Part shown: positions 9,219-16,802 of the stretch, piece by piece
How the letters are laid out: the number at the start of each line of letters is the position of its first letter
Numbering within the stretch: the first letter of the stretch is position 1
NCBI RefSeq assembly: GCF_004330295.1
Contig: NZ_SJOJ01000031.1
Coordinates: 1 to 64,000 of the forward strand
From: Rahnella victoriana
Lineage (GTDB): Bacteria > Pseudomonadota > Gammaproteobacteria > Enterobacterales > Enterobacteriaceae
Direction: 5' to 3'
DNA length: 64,000 bases
The notes under the pieces: generated by a model
What the model saw: only the letters and a program-made list of their open reading frames with translations
What the model was told of the DNA's origin: nothing
Database searches by the model: none
Translations under genes and position numbers: made by a program

Positions 9219-9941
9219 TTAGCGTGTTGCCCAGCCTTGCTTGTGCAGTGCGTCCAGCATAAACGGACGCTGTTCCTTTTTCAGTGTACGCATGATCAGA
9301 TCACTCCAGGTATCGCGACGGGCATTGCTGTCGCGCTGAAGATAATACTGACTTAATTGTTCGTCATAGTCCGCCAGCACCGCTTTATCGACCGGTTGAT
9401 AGGCGTTTTCATGCACCAGCAATGACTGCGGCATACGCGGTTTAACCTGATGATCCTGCGCCGGTGTGCCGATGCAAAAACCGAACAGCGGCATGACAAA
9501 TTTCGGCAATTTCAGCAGATTCACCACATCGTCGACCTGATTACGTATCCCGCCGATAAACACACCGCCCAGACCGAGCGATTCTGCGGCGGTCATGGCA
9601 TTTTGCGCCATCAGCGCGGTATCCACACAGCCGAGCAGCAGTTGTTCCGCCAGCCCCAGTTCCGCTTCCGGGTTAATCTGCCAGTTACGGTTGAAATCGG
9701 CGCAAAAGACCCAAAATTCGGCGGCACTGGCGACATATTTTTGTCCGCCGGTGTACTGCACCAGCGTTTCACGCAGCGCAGGATCGGTGATCCGGATAAT
9801 AGAAGAACATTGCAGGAAGCTGGACGTGGAAGCGGCCTGAGCGGCGGCGATAATGGCTTCGCGCTGCTCATCGGATACCGGCTGGTCGGTAAAGGCACGA
9901 ATGGAGCGGTGTGAGCGCAGAAGATCGATAGTCGGCGTCAT
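9219..9941 (-). CDS. nfsA: Oxygen-insensitive NADPH nitroreductase NfsA
   Basis: NfsA is an FMN-dependent NADPH nitroreductase that reduces nitroaromatics and quinones by two electrons; loss gives nitrofurantoin resistance in E. coli. The 240-residue product has the family start TPTIDLLRSHRSIRAF, with the FMN phosphate-binding RSHRSIR. It also has SSFLQCSSIIRI near residue 40 and GLGGVFIGGIRN near residue 130. In E. coli the small membrane gene ybjC precedes nfsA; here I find no ybjC in the 285 bases up to grxA. Confidence 0.95.
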   Translation of the reverse strand: MTPTIDLLRSHRSIRAFTDQPVSDEQREAIIAAAQAASTSSFLQCSSIIRITDPALRETLVQYTGGQKYVASAAEFWVFCADFNRNWQINPEAELGLAEQLLLGCVDTALMAQNAMTAAESLGLGGVFIGGIRNQVDDVVNLLKLPKFVMPLFGFCIGTPAQDHQVKPRMPQSLLVHENAYQPVDKAVLADYDEQLSQYYLQRDSNARRDTWSDLIMRTLKKEQRPFMLDALHKQGWATR

Positions 9942-10226
9942 TTAAAAATTCCTGAACGGTAGCGGTAAATAAAAACAGTCGTCCCAATCATTCATGCTGT
10001 GAGCACTGTTTGCAAGGATTGTGGCATCAATAGCTGTAACAATGTGCGGCGGCTAAAAATGACTGCCGGTTCATTTAGATAGGTCAAAGGTATCGGACTG
10101 ACAGGTAATTCCTGCTTTTTTTTATGGTTTGCAACAGGCATAGTAGCGACATCAAAAAGGTGATGTGGATAACAAAAACGACACTCCCCTTTCATTTATC
10201 TCGTTGGCATTAACAAAGGAGTCTCC

Positions 10227-10493
10227 ATGTTTGCAGTAATTTTCGGGCGTCCTGGCTGTCCTTATTGTGTACGCGCTAAAGAGTTGGCTGAAAAACTGAC
10301 TGAAGAACGTGATGATTTCAACTTCCGTTACATCGACATCCATGCGGAAGGCATCACTAAAGCCGACCTGGAAAAAACCGTGGGCAAACCGGTAGAAACG
10401 GTTCCACAGATTTTCCTCGATCAGAAACACATCGGCGGTTGCACTGATTTTGAAGCCTATGCCAAAGAGCATCTGGCGTTGTTCAGCAACTGA
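10227..10493 (+). CDS. grxA: Glutaredoxin 1 GrxA
   Basis: GrxA is a cytoplasmic dithiol glutaredoxin that reduces ribonucleotide reductase and other disulfides using glutathione. The 88-residue protein has the active site CPYC at residues 11-14, the cis-proline segment ETVPQIF, and GGCTDFEAY for glutathione binding. AGGAGTC precedes the ATG. It is divergent from nfsA across a 285-base gap (9942-10226) that must hold both promoters; in E. coli grxA is OxyR-activated, but I do not see a site clear enough to annotate. Confidence 0.96.
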   Translation: MFAVIFGRPGCPYCVRAKELAEKLTEERDDFNFRYIDIHAEGITKADLEKTVGKPVETVPQIFLDQKHIGGCTDFEAYAKEHLALFSN

Positions 10494-10523
10494 TCCGCAA
10501 AAAAATAAAGACTGACACACAGC

Positions 10524-10554
10524 AAAAAGGCGCTCACTGAGCGCCTTTTTTATT
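10524..10554. terminator. Bidirectional terminator between grxA and ybjM
   Basis: AAAAAGGCGCTC and GAGCGCCTTTTTT form a stem with a short ACT loop, flanked by A and T runs. It can stop grxA transcription rightward and ybjM transcription leftward. Confidence 0.9.
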
Positions 10555-10573
10555 GCCCCGACCTCATCATCTG

Positions 10574-10945
10574 TCAGTGTTGCCTGAACTGCCGGTAAGC
10601 GATGACCAGAAGTTGCACCAGTATGGCTCCCAGAACACACCAAAATATCGCGCTGGTGGCATAAGCCAGCTCCTGAACCAGCGGACGAACGCGCGGGTAA
10701 AACGCCATGCGCAATAAAAAACAAACAGGAATGGACACCAGCCCGCCGACAAAAGACGAGAATATCGCCGAATCACGGGAAATCAGCGACGCAATCACCC
10801 CCGGGATCATAAATAATAACAGGCCGTATTCTGGCCCCGGCGCGACATTTCTAACAATAATCCAACCGTTTTTTAATAAAAGAAATATAATTAAGAATAT
10901 TATGCAACAAATTAACGGGGCTACCACTTTTCGCCAAATTGCCAT
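10574..10945 (-). CDS. ybjM: YbjM family inner-membrane protein
   Basis: The 123-residue protein has four likely membrane helices and shares with E. coli YbjM the pattern GLLLFMIPGVIAS near residue 41 and QELAYATSAIFWCVLGA near residue 90. Its function is unknown. GGAGG lies seven bases before the ATG. Its place between grxA and ybjL matches E. coli, which supports the name even though the sequence is divergent. Confidence 0.82.
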   Translation of the reverse strand: MAIWRKVVAPLICCIIFLIIFLLLKNGWIIVRNVAPGPEYGLLLFMIPGVIASLISRDSAIFSSFVGGLVSIPVCFLLRMAFYPRVRPLVQELAYATSAIFWCVLGAILVQLLVIAYRQFRQH

Positions 10946-11270
10946 TTTACTTCCTCCTTAAAGTTGGCGAGATTTACAGGTTATCTGCAGCACAAATGTG
11001 TTCTTTCTTACCTGTCGGAGCCTTCTGGCTCACTTCCCTGAGGTGTCACGCACTCCCGCGAAACACAAAAAAAGCTTTCAGAAGATTTATACGGGGTTTT
11101 CTCTGGCTGAACCGGCGTTCTGTGACTAAAATGACGCCCGAAACCCGCTTTTCCACTCCACCTGATTCAGTGACAGAAAGTGTCAGCAAGAGTAGGAATA
11201 TTCCGGTTCTGAATTTATCCTTTACATTCTCCTATATCAAGAATTTGTTGGTAAACAATAAGTTATCCTT
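10946..11270. other. Intergenic region between ybjM and ybjL
   Basis: This 325-base gap separates the divergent starts of ybjM (minus) and ybjL (plus) and must hold both promoters. An open frame of about 110 codons crosses it, but it has no ribosome binding site and overlaps the ybjL start, so I do not call a gene. No strong hairpin or operator is visible. Confidence 0.5.
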
Positions 11271-12953
11271 GTGAATATAAACGTCGCTAGTTTGTTAAAC
11301 GGGAATTACATCCTGTTATTATTTGTGGTTTTGGCACTGGGTTTATGCCTGGGGAAAATTCGCCTGGGTTCCGTCCAGCTCGGAAATTCTATTGGCGTAT
11401 TAGTGGTTTCCCTTCTGCTGGGTCAGCAGCATTTCAGTATTAATACGGAAGCGCTCAACCTCGGCTTTATGCTGTTTATTTTTTGTGTCGGCGTCGAAGC
11501 CGGACCCAACTTTTTTTCCATTTTCTTCCGGGACGGCAAAAATTACTTCATGCTGGCACTGGTTATGGTCGGCAGCGCCATGTTGCTGGCGCTCGGATTG
11601 GGCAAAGTGTTCGGCTGGGATATCGGTCTTACCGCCGGTATGCTCGCGGGTTCGATGACCTCGACGCCGGTTCTGGTCGGTGCCGGAGACACGCTGCGTA
11701 ACACCATGGGCGGCAATAAGCTGCTCGGCCCTGAACTGGACAACCTGAGTCTGGGCTACGCCCTGACCTATCTTATCGGTCTGGTCAGCCTGATTTTCGG
11801 CGCACGCTATCTGCCGAAGCTGCAACATCAGGATTTACCGACCAGCGCCCAGCAAATCGCCCGCGAACGGGGTCTGGATACCGACAGCAAACGCAAAGTC
11901 TATCTGCCGGTGATCCGCGCCTACCGCGTCGGACAGGAACTGGTGGCATGGGCCGACGGCAAAAACCTGCGCGAACTGGGCATTTACCGCCAGACCGGTT
12001 GTTACATCGAACGTATCCGCCGTAACGGCATTCTGGCGACGCCGGACGGTGACGCAGTCTTGCAGGTCGGTGACGAAATCTCGCTGGTCGGTTATCCGGA
12101 CGCGCATTCGCGTCTCGACCCGAGTTTCAGAAACGGTAAGGAAGTTTTTGACCGCGACCTGCTGGACATGCGGATCGTGACCGAAGAAGTGGTGGTCAAG
12201 AATAACCATGCGGTCGGCAAACGTCTGAGTCAGCTGAACCTGACCGATCAGGGTTGTTTCCTTAACCGCGTGATCCGCAGCCAGATTGAAATGCCGATCG
12301 ACGACAGCATCGTCCTCAATAAAGGGGATGTGTTGCAGGTCAGCGGGGACGCCAAACGCGTGAAAAGCGTGGCAGAGCGCATCGGGTTTATTTCGGTTCA
12401 CAGTCAGCTCACCGATTTGCTGGCCTTCTGCGCCTTCTTTATTGTCGGCCTGATGATTGGGCTTATCACCTTCCAGTTTAAAAACTTCAGCTTTGGCATC
12501 GGTAACGCGGCGGGTCTGCTGTTCGCCGGTATCATGCTCGGCTTCCTGCGGGCCAACCACCCTACTTTCGGTTATATCCCGCAGGGCGCGCTGAACATGG
12601 TGAAAGAGTTCGGTCTGATGGTGTTTATGGCCGGTGTCGGTCTGAGTGCTGGCGCCGGCATCAATAACGGGCTTGGCGCGGTCGGCGGCCAGATGCTGGT
12701 TTCCGGTCTGATTGTCAGCCTGGTGCCGGTGGTAATTTGCTTTATCTTCGGTGCCTACGTGCTGCGCATGAACCGCGCATTATTGTTCGGCGCGATCATG
12801 GGCGCACGAACCTGTGCTCCGGCGATGGAAATCATCAGTGACACCGCGCGCAGTAACATTCCGGCACTCGGTTATGCAGGAACCTACGCGATTGCTAACG
12901 TATTGCTGACGCTCGCCGGTACGCTGATCGTCATCATCTGGCCCGGCGCATGA
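11271..12953 (+). CDS. ybjL: YbjL family putative transporter (AspT/AAE-type)
   Basis: YbjL belongs to the aspartate:alanine exchanger superfamily. The 560-residue protein has an N-terminal membrane half (five or six helices, residues about 5-185), two cytoplasmic TrkA-C type domains (about 205-290 and 295-380), and a C-terminal membrane half (about 385-560). The repeated motif [13 protein letters not shown] near residue 130 and [17 protein letters not shown] near residue 510 are family hallmarks. The start is GTG at 11271, giving the E. coli length. Its substrate is unknown. RybB lies immediately downstream, as in E. coli. Confidence 0.93.
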   Translation: MNINVASLLNGNYILLLFVVLALGLCLGKIRLGSVQLGNSIGVLVVSLLLGQQHFSINTEALNLGFMLFIFCVGVEAGPNFFSIFFRDGKNYFMLALVMVGSAMLLALGLGKVFGWDIGLTAGMLAGSMTSTPVLVGAGDTLRNTMGGNKLLGPELDNLSLGYALTYLIGLVSLIFGARYLPKLQHQDLPTSAQQIARERGLDTDSKRKVYLPVIRAYRVGQELVAWADGKNLRELGIYRQTGCYIERIRRNGILATPDGDAVLQVGDEISLVGYPDAHSRLDPSFRNGKEVFDRDLLDMRIVTEEVVVKNNHAVGKRLSQLNLTDQGCFLNRVIRSQIEMPIDDSIVLNKGDVLQVSGDAKRVKSVAERIGFISVHSQLTDLLAFCAFFIVGLMIGLITFQFKNFSFGIGNAAGLLFAGIMLGFLRANHPTFGYIPQGALNMVKEFGLMVFMAGVGLSAGAGINNGLGAVGGQMLVSGLIVSLVPVVICFIFGAYVLRMNRALLFGAIMGARTCAPAMEIISDTARSNIPALGYAGTYAIANVLLTLAGTLIVIIWPGA

Positions 12954-12972
12954 CGTAACTCATTGAACTGTA

Positions 12973-13017
12973 ATGTGGCAAAAAAAAATCAATAATTTTT
13001 TTAATTTTTTGCCACAT
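12973..13017. terminator. Terminator after ybjL
   Basis: ATGTGGCAAAAAA and TTTTTTGCCACAT are an inverted repeat with an A/T-rich loop and long internal T runs, 20 bases after the ybjL stop. It separates ybjL from the rybB promoter. Confidence 0.8.
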
Positions 13018-13022
13018 CGCGC

Positions 13023-13050
13023 GAACTTTTAAAGTTAGCCAGAGTCTTAA
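13023..13050 (+). promoter_or_regulatory. Sigma-E promoter of rybB
   Basis: GAACTTT at 13023-13029 and GTCTTAA at 13044-13050 fit the sigma-E (RpoE) -35 GGAACTT and -10 GTCTAA elements, with about the right spacing. The -10 element ends five bases before the expected 5' end of RybB. In E. coli rybB is a sigma-E target, so the promoter type and the gene agree. Confidence 0.85.
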
Positions 13051-13055
13051 TTAGT

Positions 13056-13136
13056 GCCACTGCTTTTCTTTGAAGTCCCCAAATTTGGAGAGCCCGTCAA
13101 TCCCGCCTCGTTAGGTTCAAGATTGCCGGGTTTTTT
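13056..13136 (+). ncRNA. rybB: RybB small RNA
   Basis: RybB is an Hfq-dependent small RNA made during envelope stress; it base-pairs with outer-membrane protein mRNAs and promotes their decay. The 5' seed GCCACTGCTTTTCTTTGA is the same as I recall for E. coli RybB. It is followed by a GTCCCC...GGAG central hairpin and a rho-independent terminator (CCCGTCAATC pairing with GATTGCCGGG, one mismatch, then TTTTTT). The length is about 81 nt. It lies directly downstream of ybjL as in E. coli and about 1.7 kb from a porin gene of the class it regulates. The identification is by sequence, position and promoter together. Confidence 0.93.
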
Positions 13137-13168
13137 CTTTTCTGCTTTTGAAACTCCCCCCGACTGAC

Positions 13169-13534
13169 CTATTTCTCATTCTCAATCACCCGCACCAGCG
13201 TGCCGTCGATATCGATCATTGCGCCCATTCTCAATCCGAAAGGCTGCATTTTTGGCAGATGAATGCACGGATGAGATTTCTTATCCTGCCCTATTCCGGC
13301 GGCAATAAACGCATCGAAAAATTCATCGGCATTATCAACACGCAGACAGCAGCTGAACCAGCTGGTGAGCGGATCCAGATCGGTATGCAGGAAGAATTCC
13401 AGCGTAATCGTGCCACGGGTCATGATCAGCCAGCCGTCATCGACATAGGTGGTGGAGAAACCAAAACTGCTATAAAAATATTGGGTTTCTTCGAAATTAC
13501 GGGAAGGAAGATTGGGTGTGGCGTAATCGGTCAT
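13169..13534 (-). CDS. Bleomycin-resistance-type VOC protein
   Basis: The 121-residue protein is a vicinal-oxygen-chelate fold protein of the bleomycin-binding (Ble) type, which sequesters glycopeptide antibiotics as a dimer. Its start MTDYATPNLPSR, the segments YFYSSFGF and GTITLEFFLH, and LDPLTSWFSCCLR near residue 54 resemble the Ble proteins carried on Tn5 and beside blaNDM, as I remember them. The ATG at 13534 follows GGAG at a six-base distance and gives the usual Ble length; a longer frame to 13576 adds 14 atypical residues. No transposon features surround it, so it looks like a resident chromosomal gene. Whether it protects against bleomycin is inference. Confidence 0.78.
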   Translation of the reverse strand: MTDYATPNLPSRNFEETQYFYSSFGFSTTYVDDGWLIMTRGTITLEFFLHTDLDPLTSWFSCCLRVDNADEFFDAFIAAGIGQDKKSHPCIHLPKMQPFGLRMGAMIDIDGTLVRVIENEK

Positions 13535-13676
13535 GGCGGCTCCGTGCGTCAGATGCGAATGATACGTATACGCCATGATGCCTGAGCGGAGATGAGGGGG
13601 AAAGCGACCGATGAGATTCTGTGAGAAAGGTCATCCCCCGCCTTGCGACGGGAGAATCAGACACAGCAGACGCAGA

Positions 13677-13696
13677 TGCCCTGAGGGTTCAGGGCA
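13677..13696 (-). terminator. Hairpin downstream of the porin gene
   Basis: TGCCCTGA and TCAGGGCA form an 8-bp perfect stem with a four-base loop, 12 bases after the porin stop on the minus strand. There is no T run, so termination is plausible but not certain. Confidence 0.5.
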
Positions 13697-13707
13697 TTGC
13701 CGGATTA

Positions 13708-14817
13708 TCAGAACTGATAAACCAGACCGGTAGCAATCACGTTATCAGTGTTAATACCGGAGTTGCGGGTGAAGCGGCTGTCATCCATCAGATTAATTTT
13801 GTAATCGACGTAAGTCAGCATGTTCTTGTTGAAGAAATAAGACGCGCCGACATCAACATATTTGGTCAGATTCTGGTTGCCGTAGCCCTGAATGTCTTTA
13901 CCTTTTGACTGCACATAGGCAACGGAAGGACGCAGGCCGAAATCGAACTGGTACTGTGCAACCAGTTCATAGTTTTGAGCTTTATCCGCGTAGCCGTACG
14001 CGGTGCTGCCTGCCTTGCCGAAACGGTTGGCATTGTAGCTTTGCGTATACATGGCAGCCAGATAGACATTGTTCGCGTCGTATTTCAGACCGCCGCTGTA
14101 GGCGGTGGCTTTGTCGCCGTCACCCAGAATCGCCGGGTTGTTGCGGCCATTTTGTTCATTCGTACGGTCTGAAGCCATCATCGCGGCACCGGCGCTGAAG
14201 CCGTCGCCCAGATCATAGGTCAGCGCCATGCCGTAACCGTCGCCATTCTGCGCCAGCACGTCACGCCCGTTGTTGGATTCGGTCGCGCTGCCGTTTTTGC
14301 CCTGATACTGCACGGCAACGTTCAGGCCATCCACCAGACCGAAGAAGTTCTGGTTACGGTAAGTCAGCACACCGTTAGCACGCTGGAACAGGAAGTTGTC
14401 CGCGCCATAAGTGTCGCCGCCGAATTCCGGCAGCACGTCGGTCCATGCCGCGACGTCGTACATCACGCCGTAGTTACGGCCATAATCCAGTGAACCCCAG
14501 TCGCCGAATTTCAGACCGGCAAAACCGATACGGGTGAAGTTGTTCGCATCATCGCTTTCAGCCTGGTTCAGCGAAGCCTGATATTCCCACTGGCCGTAAC
14601 CGGTCAGTTCGCTGTTGATTTGGGTTTCACCGCGCAGACCGAAACGCATATAAGACTGATCGCCGTCCGTGCCGTTATCCTTGGAGAAATAATGCAGGCC
14701 GTCGATTTTACCGAACAGATCCAGCTTGTTGCCGTCTTTGTTATAAATTTCAGCAGCGCCCGCAGTGCCTGCCATCATGAGTGCCGGAACCACCAGAGAA
14801 AGTACGCGTAATTTCAT
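13708..14817 (-). CDS. OmpC/OmpF/PhoE-family trimeric porin
   Basis: This is an outer-membrane general diffusion porin with a 16-strand beta barrel. The 369-residue precursor has a signal peptide ([21 protein letters not shown]) and mature start [24 protein letters not shown]. The constriction-loop motif [13 protein letters not shown] is near residue 140. It ends in aromatic F (LVYQF), as needed for barrel assembly. I chose the ATG at 14817, preceded by AAGGA; a TTG six bases upstream is less likely. I cannot decide between OmpC and OmpF from sequence alone. It is a plausible target class for RybB, encoded nearby. Confidence 0.92.
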   Translation of the reverse strand: MKLRVLSLVVPALMMAGTAGAAEIYNKDGNKLDLFGKIDGLHYFSKDNGTDGDQSYMRFGLRGETQINSELTGYGQWEYQASLNQAESDDANNFTRIGFAGLKFGDWGSLDYGRNYGVMYDVAAWTDVLPEFGGDTYGADNFLFQRANGVLTYRNQNFFGLVDGLNVAVQYQGKNGSATESNNGRDVLAQNGDGYGMALTYDLGDGFSAGAAMMASDRTNEQNGRNNPAILGDGDKATAYSGGLKYDANNVYLAAMYTQSYNANRFGKAGSTAYGYADKAQNYELVAQYQFDFGLRPSVAYVQSKGKDIQGYGNQNLTKYVDVGASYFFNKNMLTYVDYKINLMDDSRFTRNSGINTDNVIATGLVYQF

Positions 14818-14927
14818 TATCAATATCCTTGATTATTTATAAACTATCGATGCCGTCATGCGACAAAATTATTTTCTCTCCACCGTGAAGTTATATTTCT
14901 TCATCAGACCCGGAGCAGATGAGCGTC

Positions 14928-14956
14928 AAATTAAACGAGGATAAATTCCGTTGCAA
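14928..14956 (-). promoter_or_regulatory. Candidate promoter of the porin gene
   Basis: On the minus strand TTGCAA (14951-14956) and TAATTT (14928-14933) are separated by 17 bases. This is a reasonable sigma-70 promoter that would give a leader of roughly 100 nt. OmpR control is expected for this family; A/T-rich sequence upstream could hold OmpR boxes, but I cannot define them. Confidence 0.35.
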
Positions 14957-15280
14957 CCGGAAAACATTTGAAATAATTTTCGTTTAGGAAGCATTTAGAA
15001 TAATAACGAGGGCCGCCACAAACATTAACATGCTTGGTTAAACAGTTGCTGCGACGGGAGGATGTCAGAGGCTGAAAAAATGAAATATAACGCTATTAAT
15101 CATGATCATAGAGGGAAATATCATCACGGAAAATCGCCATCACATCTGCACAACAATATGTTATGAACAGAACTTATCTGACAGAATAATTATATCCACA
15201 ATACTCTTTACCGTCAGGAAAATGCTATTAAATGTAAAGTTAAGTATAATGCCTTCAGATTATTCCAGTATTATCCCTGA
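14957..15280. other. A/T-rich intergenic region upstream of the porin
   Basis: Together with the promoter above, this is a gap of about 500 bases without a convincing gene. It probably holds upstream regulatory sites of the porin. An open frame on the plus strand (15102-15347) runs through the terminator at 15281-15307 and lacks a ribosome binding site, so I left it out. Confidence 0.4.
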
Positions 15281-15307
15281 AAATAAAAAAAACCACCCGC
15301 AGGTGGT
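15281..15307 (-). terminator. Terminator of the small gene at 15340-15627
   Basis: On the minus strand ACCACCTGCGGGTGGT folds into a compact GC stem followed by TTTTTTTTATTT. It lies 33 bases after the stop codon. Confidence 0.88.
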
Positions 15308-15339
15308 CGTTTATATTTTCATCATGTCAGAAAGGTTAT

Positions 15340-15627
15340 TTACATAATTCGCTCAAGGCGCTGATCTTTCCCGCCTAAACGGCCGTCGGTCTGATTCCAC
15401 TCTTTTTCATAAGACTGATAGGCAAACACGAACGCCTGATGACCGTCTTCAAATAACTGATCGGGACGTTTATGCCAGCCGGAATAAGCATCGTAGCGCA
15501 GGATTTCATAGCCGCCGTCCACCGGATGAAAAAGGTAGGTGTAATGTTCACAAAATTCCGGCGCGTAGGGGATATCTTCCCCGGCTTCCAGTGTGATAAA
15601 CAGACCGCCCAGACGTATTTTAATCAT
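15340..15627 (-). CDS. Hypothetical protein, 95 residues
   Basis: I do not recognise a family. The protein is soluble-looking and acidic, rich in aromatic residues (YAPEFCEHYTYLFHP, FVFAYQSYEKEW), with no signal peptide or membrane segment. AAGGAT sits six bases before the ATG, and a strong terminator follows, so it is probably a real gene. Its ATG overlaps the in-frame stop of the acetyltransferase remnant upstream (ATGA), so it was once translationally coupled to that gene. Confidence 0.7.
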   Translation of the reverse strand: MIKIRLGGLFITLEAGEDIPYAPEFCEHYTYLFHPVDGGYEILRYDAYSGWHKRPDQLFEDGHQAFVFAYQSYEKEWNQTDGRLGGKDQRLERIM

Positions 15628-15835
15628 TGATATCCTTTTTCATGATCCACAAATTGGTGGTTTGCGTCACGGTAACACAGGCTGTCCCGGCGGCCTGATG
15701 CATCCCCTGACGTTGATAAAAACCGATCGCCGGTCATTCGTTTTGCCACAAACTACCAAAATAATGGCGACAGGTCTCTTTTCCCAGGCGCTGTGACACG
15801 CCGGAATCCGCCATGACCGCATCGCGAATCGCCAT
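15624..15835 (-). pseudogene. Remnant of a GNAT-family acetyltransferase
   Basis: Read on the minus strand from the ATG at 15835, the frame gives MAIRDAVMADSGVSQRLGKE and continues about 33 residues to a TGA near 15733. Past that stop, the same frame continues with IGFYQRQGMHQAAGTA, which resembles the C-terminal acetyl-CoA-binding motif of GNAT enzymes (G-F-Y-x-x-x-G-F). It ends in TGA at 15624-15626, overlapping the next start. A normal GNAT protein has about 150 residues; here about 70 codons survive. An internal deletion plus a stop at the junction explains the pattern. Confidence 0.65.
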
Positions 15836-15913
15836 TCTGCCCCCTTCTGTGACATCACTCGTTACAGTATACAGGCTCCTCAGGGCACCCGGCATCCCTC
15901 TTCAGGCCGTCTG

Positions 15914-15930
15914 CTTAAGGCTTCCTTAAG
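15914..15930. promoter_or_regulatory. PmrA (BasR) box upstream of ybjG
   Basis: CTTAAG-GCTTC-CTTAAG is an exact direct repeat with a five-base spacer, which fits the PmrA/BasR consensus YTTAAK-N5-YTTAAK. In Salmonella the ybjG homologue (mig-13) is reported to be PmrA-regulated. The box lies about 190 bases before the ybjG start, so an unusually long leader, or a promoter close to the box, is required. Confidence 0.65.
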
Positions 15931-16120
15931 TTCTGATCTTTAGACTCATTTTCATCGTGAAACTATACCGTTATTCAATGAATCACGGATATTCAGACGA
16001 TCCCCCCTTTACCTTGCAGATAGCACAAACTAACGTAGAACTTATTTTTCTGCGCGATGTCAGCAGGTTATCGGAAATTTTTGAAGGCTAATTTGGCCTG
16101 TACATATGAGGGTATGTTTA

Positions 16121-16726
16121 ATGGAGCAACTGAATCATTTAGTGTTTCTATGGATTAACGCCACACCGGCGTCGCCGAAGGCGCTGATCCAACTGGCCAC
16201 TTTTCTGGCGAATGATCTGATCATGATTGTTCCGCTGCTGATTATCGGCCTCTGGCTGTGGGGTCATCAGGAACGTATCGGTCAGCAACGCGAAATGATC
16301 AGCAAGACCGCCATCGCCCTGCTTTTCGCCATGTCTACCGCAAAAGCCATCTCCGCCCTGTTCCCGCATGCCCGTCCTTTTGTCGAAGGCTTTGGCTATA
16401 ACTTCCTGCACCATTCGCCGGATGATTCCTTCCCGAGCGATCACGGTACCGTCAGCTTCACCTTTGCACTGGCCTTTATGTTCTGGCACCGCGCCTGGTC
16501 GGGCGCATTACTGATGGTGACCGCCCTGTCGATCGCCTGGTCGCGCGTTTACCTTGGCGTTCACTGGCCGCTGGATATGCTGGGAGGATTCCTGGTAGGA
16601 ATGTTGGGATGCCTGTTCGCGCAGCTGGTATGGAACCTGTTTGGCGAGCCGATTAACGCGCTGATGTGTAAGGTTTACCGCTTCGGATTTGCCTTCCCGA
16701 TTAAGAAGGGCTGGGTGCGTAACTGA
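16121..16726 (+). CDS. ybjG: Undecaprenyl-diphosphate phosphatase YbjG (PAP2 family)
   Basis: YbjG dephosphorylates undecaprenyl pyrophosphate at the outer face of the inner membrane, recycling the lipid carrier for peptidoglycan and O-antigen. The 201-residue protein has the three PAP2 motifs: a K-x6-RP type motif (KAISALFPHARPF, residues about 69-81), PSDHG near residue 105, and SRVYLGVHWPLD near residue 142. There are several membrane helices, and the C-terminal KKGWVRN resembles E. coli YbjG. I chose the ATG at 16121, which follows GAGG; an ATG at 16106 would add five residues. Confidence 0.92.
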   Translation: MEQLNHLVFLWINATPASPKALIQLATFLANDLIMIVPLLIIGLWLWGHQERIGQQREMISKTAIALLFAMSTAKAISALFPHARPFVEGFGYNFLHHSPDDSFPSDHGTVSFTFALAFMFWHRAWSGALLMVTALSIAWSRVYLGVHWPLDMLGGFLVGMLGCLFAQLVWNLFGEPINALMCKVYRFGFAFPIKKGWVRN

Positions 16727-16756
16727 TTACGCTCTGAATTTCTCCGAATGAACGCA

Positions 16757-16790
16757 TAAAAAACGAGGCCACCTGAGCCTCGTTTTTGTT
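16757..16790. terminator. Bidirectional terminator between ybjG and dacC
   Basis: AAAACGAGGC and GCCTCGTTTT pair around CACCTGA, with A and T runs on both sides. It serves the convergent genes ybjG and dacC. Confidence 0.9.
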
Positions 16791-16802
16791 TATCAGCCTG
16801 CC

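Noticed and set aside
9992-10195. 67-codon frame between nfsA and grxA considered as ybjC
   Set aside because: Sequence is not hydrophobic like YbjC and the start has no ribosome binding site.
10152-10724. 190-codon frame antisense to grxA
   Set aside because: Crosses grxA, its terminator and part of ybjM; not a plausible gene.
10939-11274. 111-codon frame before ybjL
   Set aside because: No ribosome binding site, no family resemblance, and it occupies the divergent promoter region.
11835-12560. 241-codon frame antisense to ybjL
   Set aside because: Low-complexity His/Gln/Asp-rich translation typical of antisense frames; no ribosome binding site.
14824-15000. micF-like antisense RNA upstream of the porin
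   Set aside because: No sequence resembling MicF and no terminator in the expected place.
15102-15347. 81-codon frame upstream of the small gene at 15340
   Set aside because: It reads through a strong rho-independent terminator, lacks a ribosome binding site and is A/T-rich intergenic sequence.
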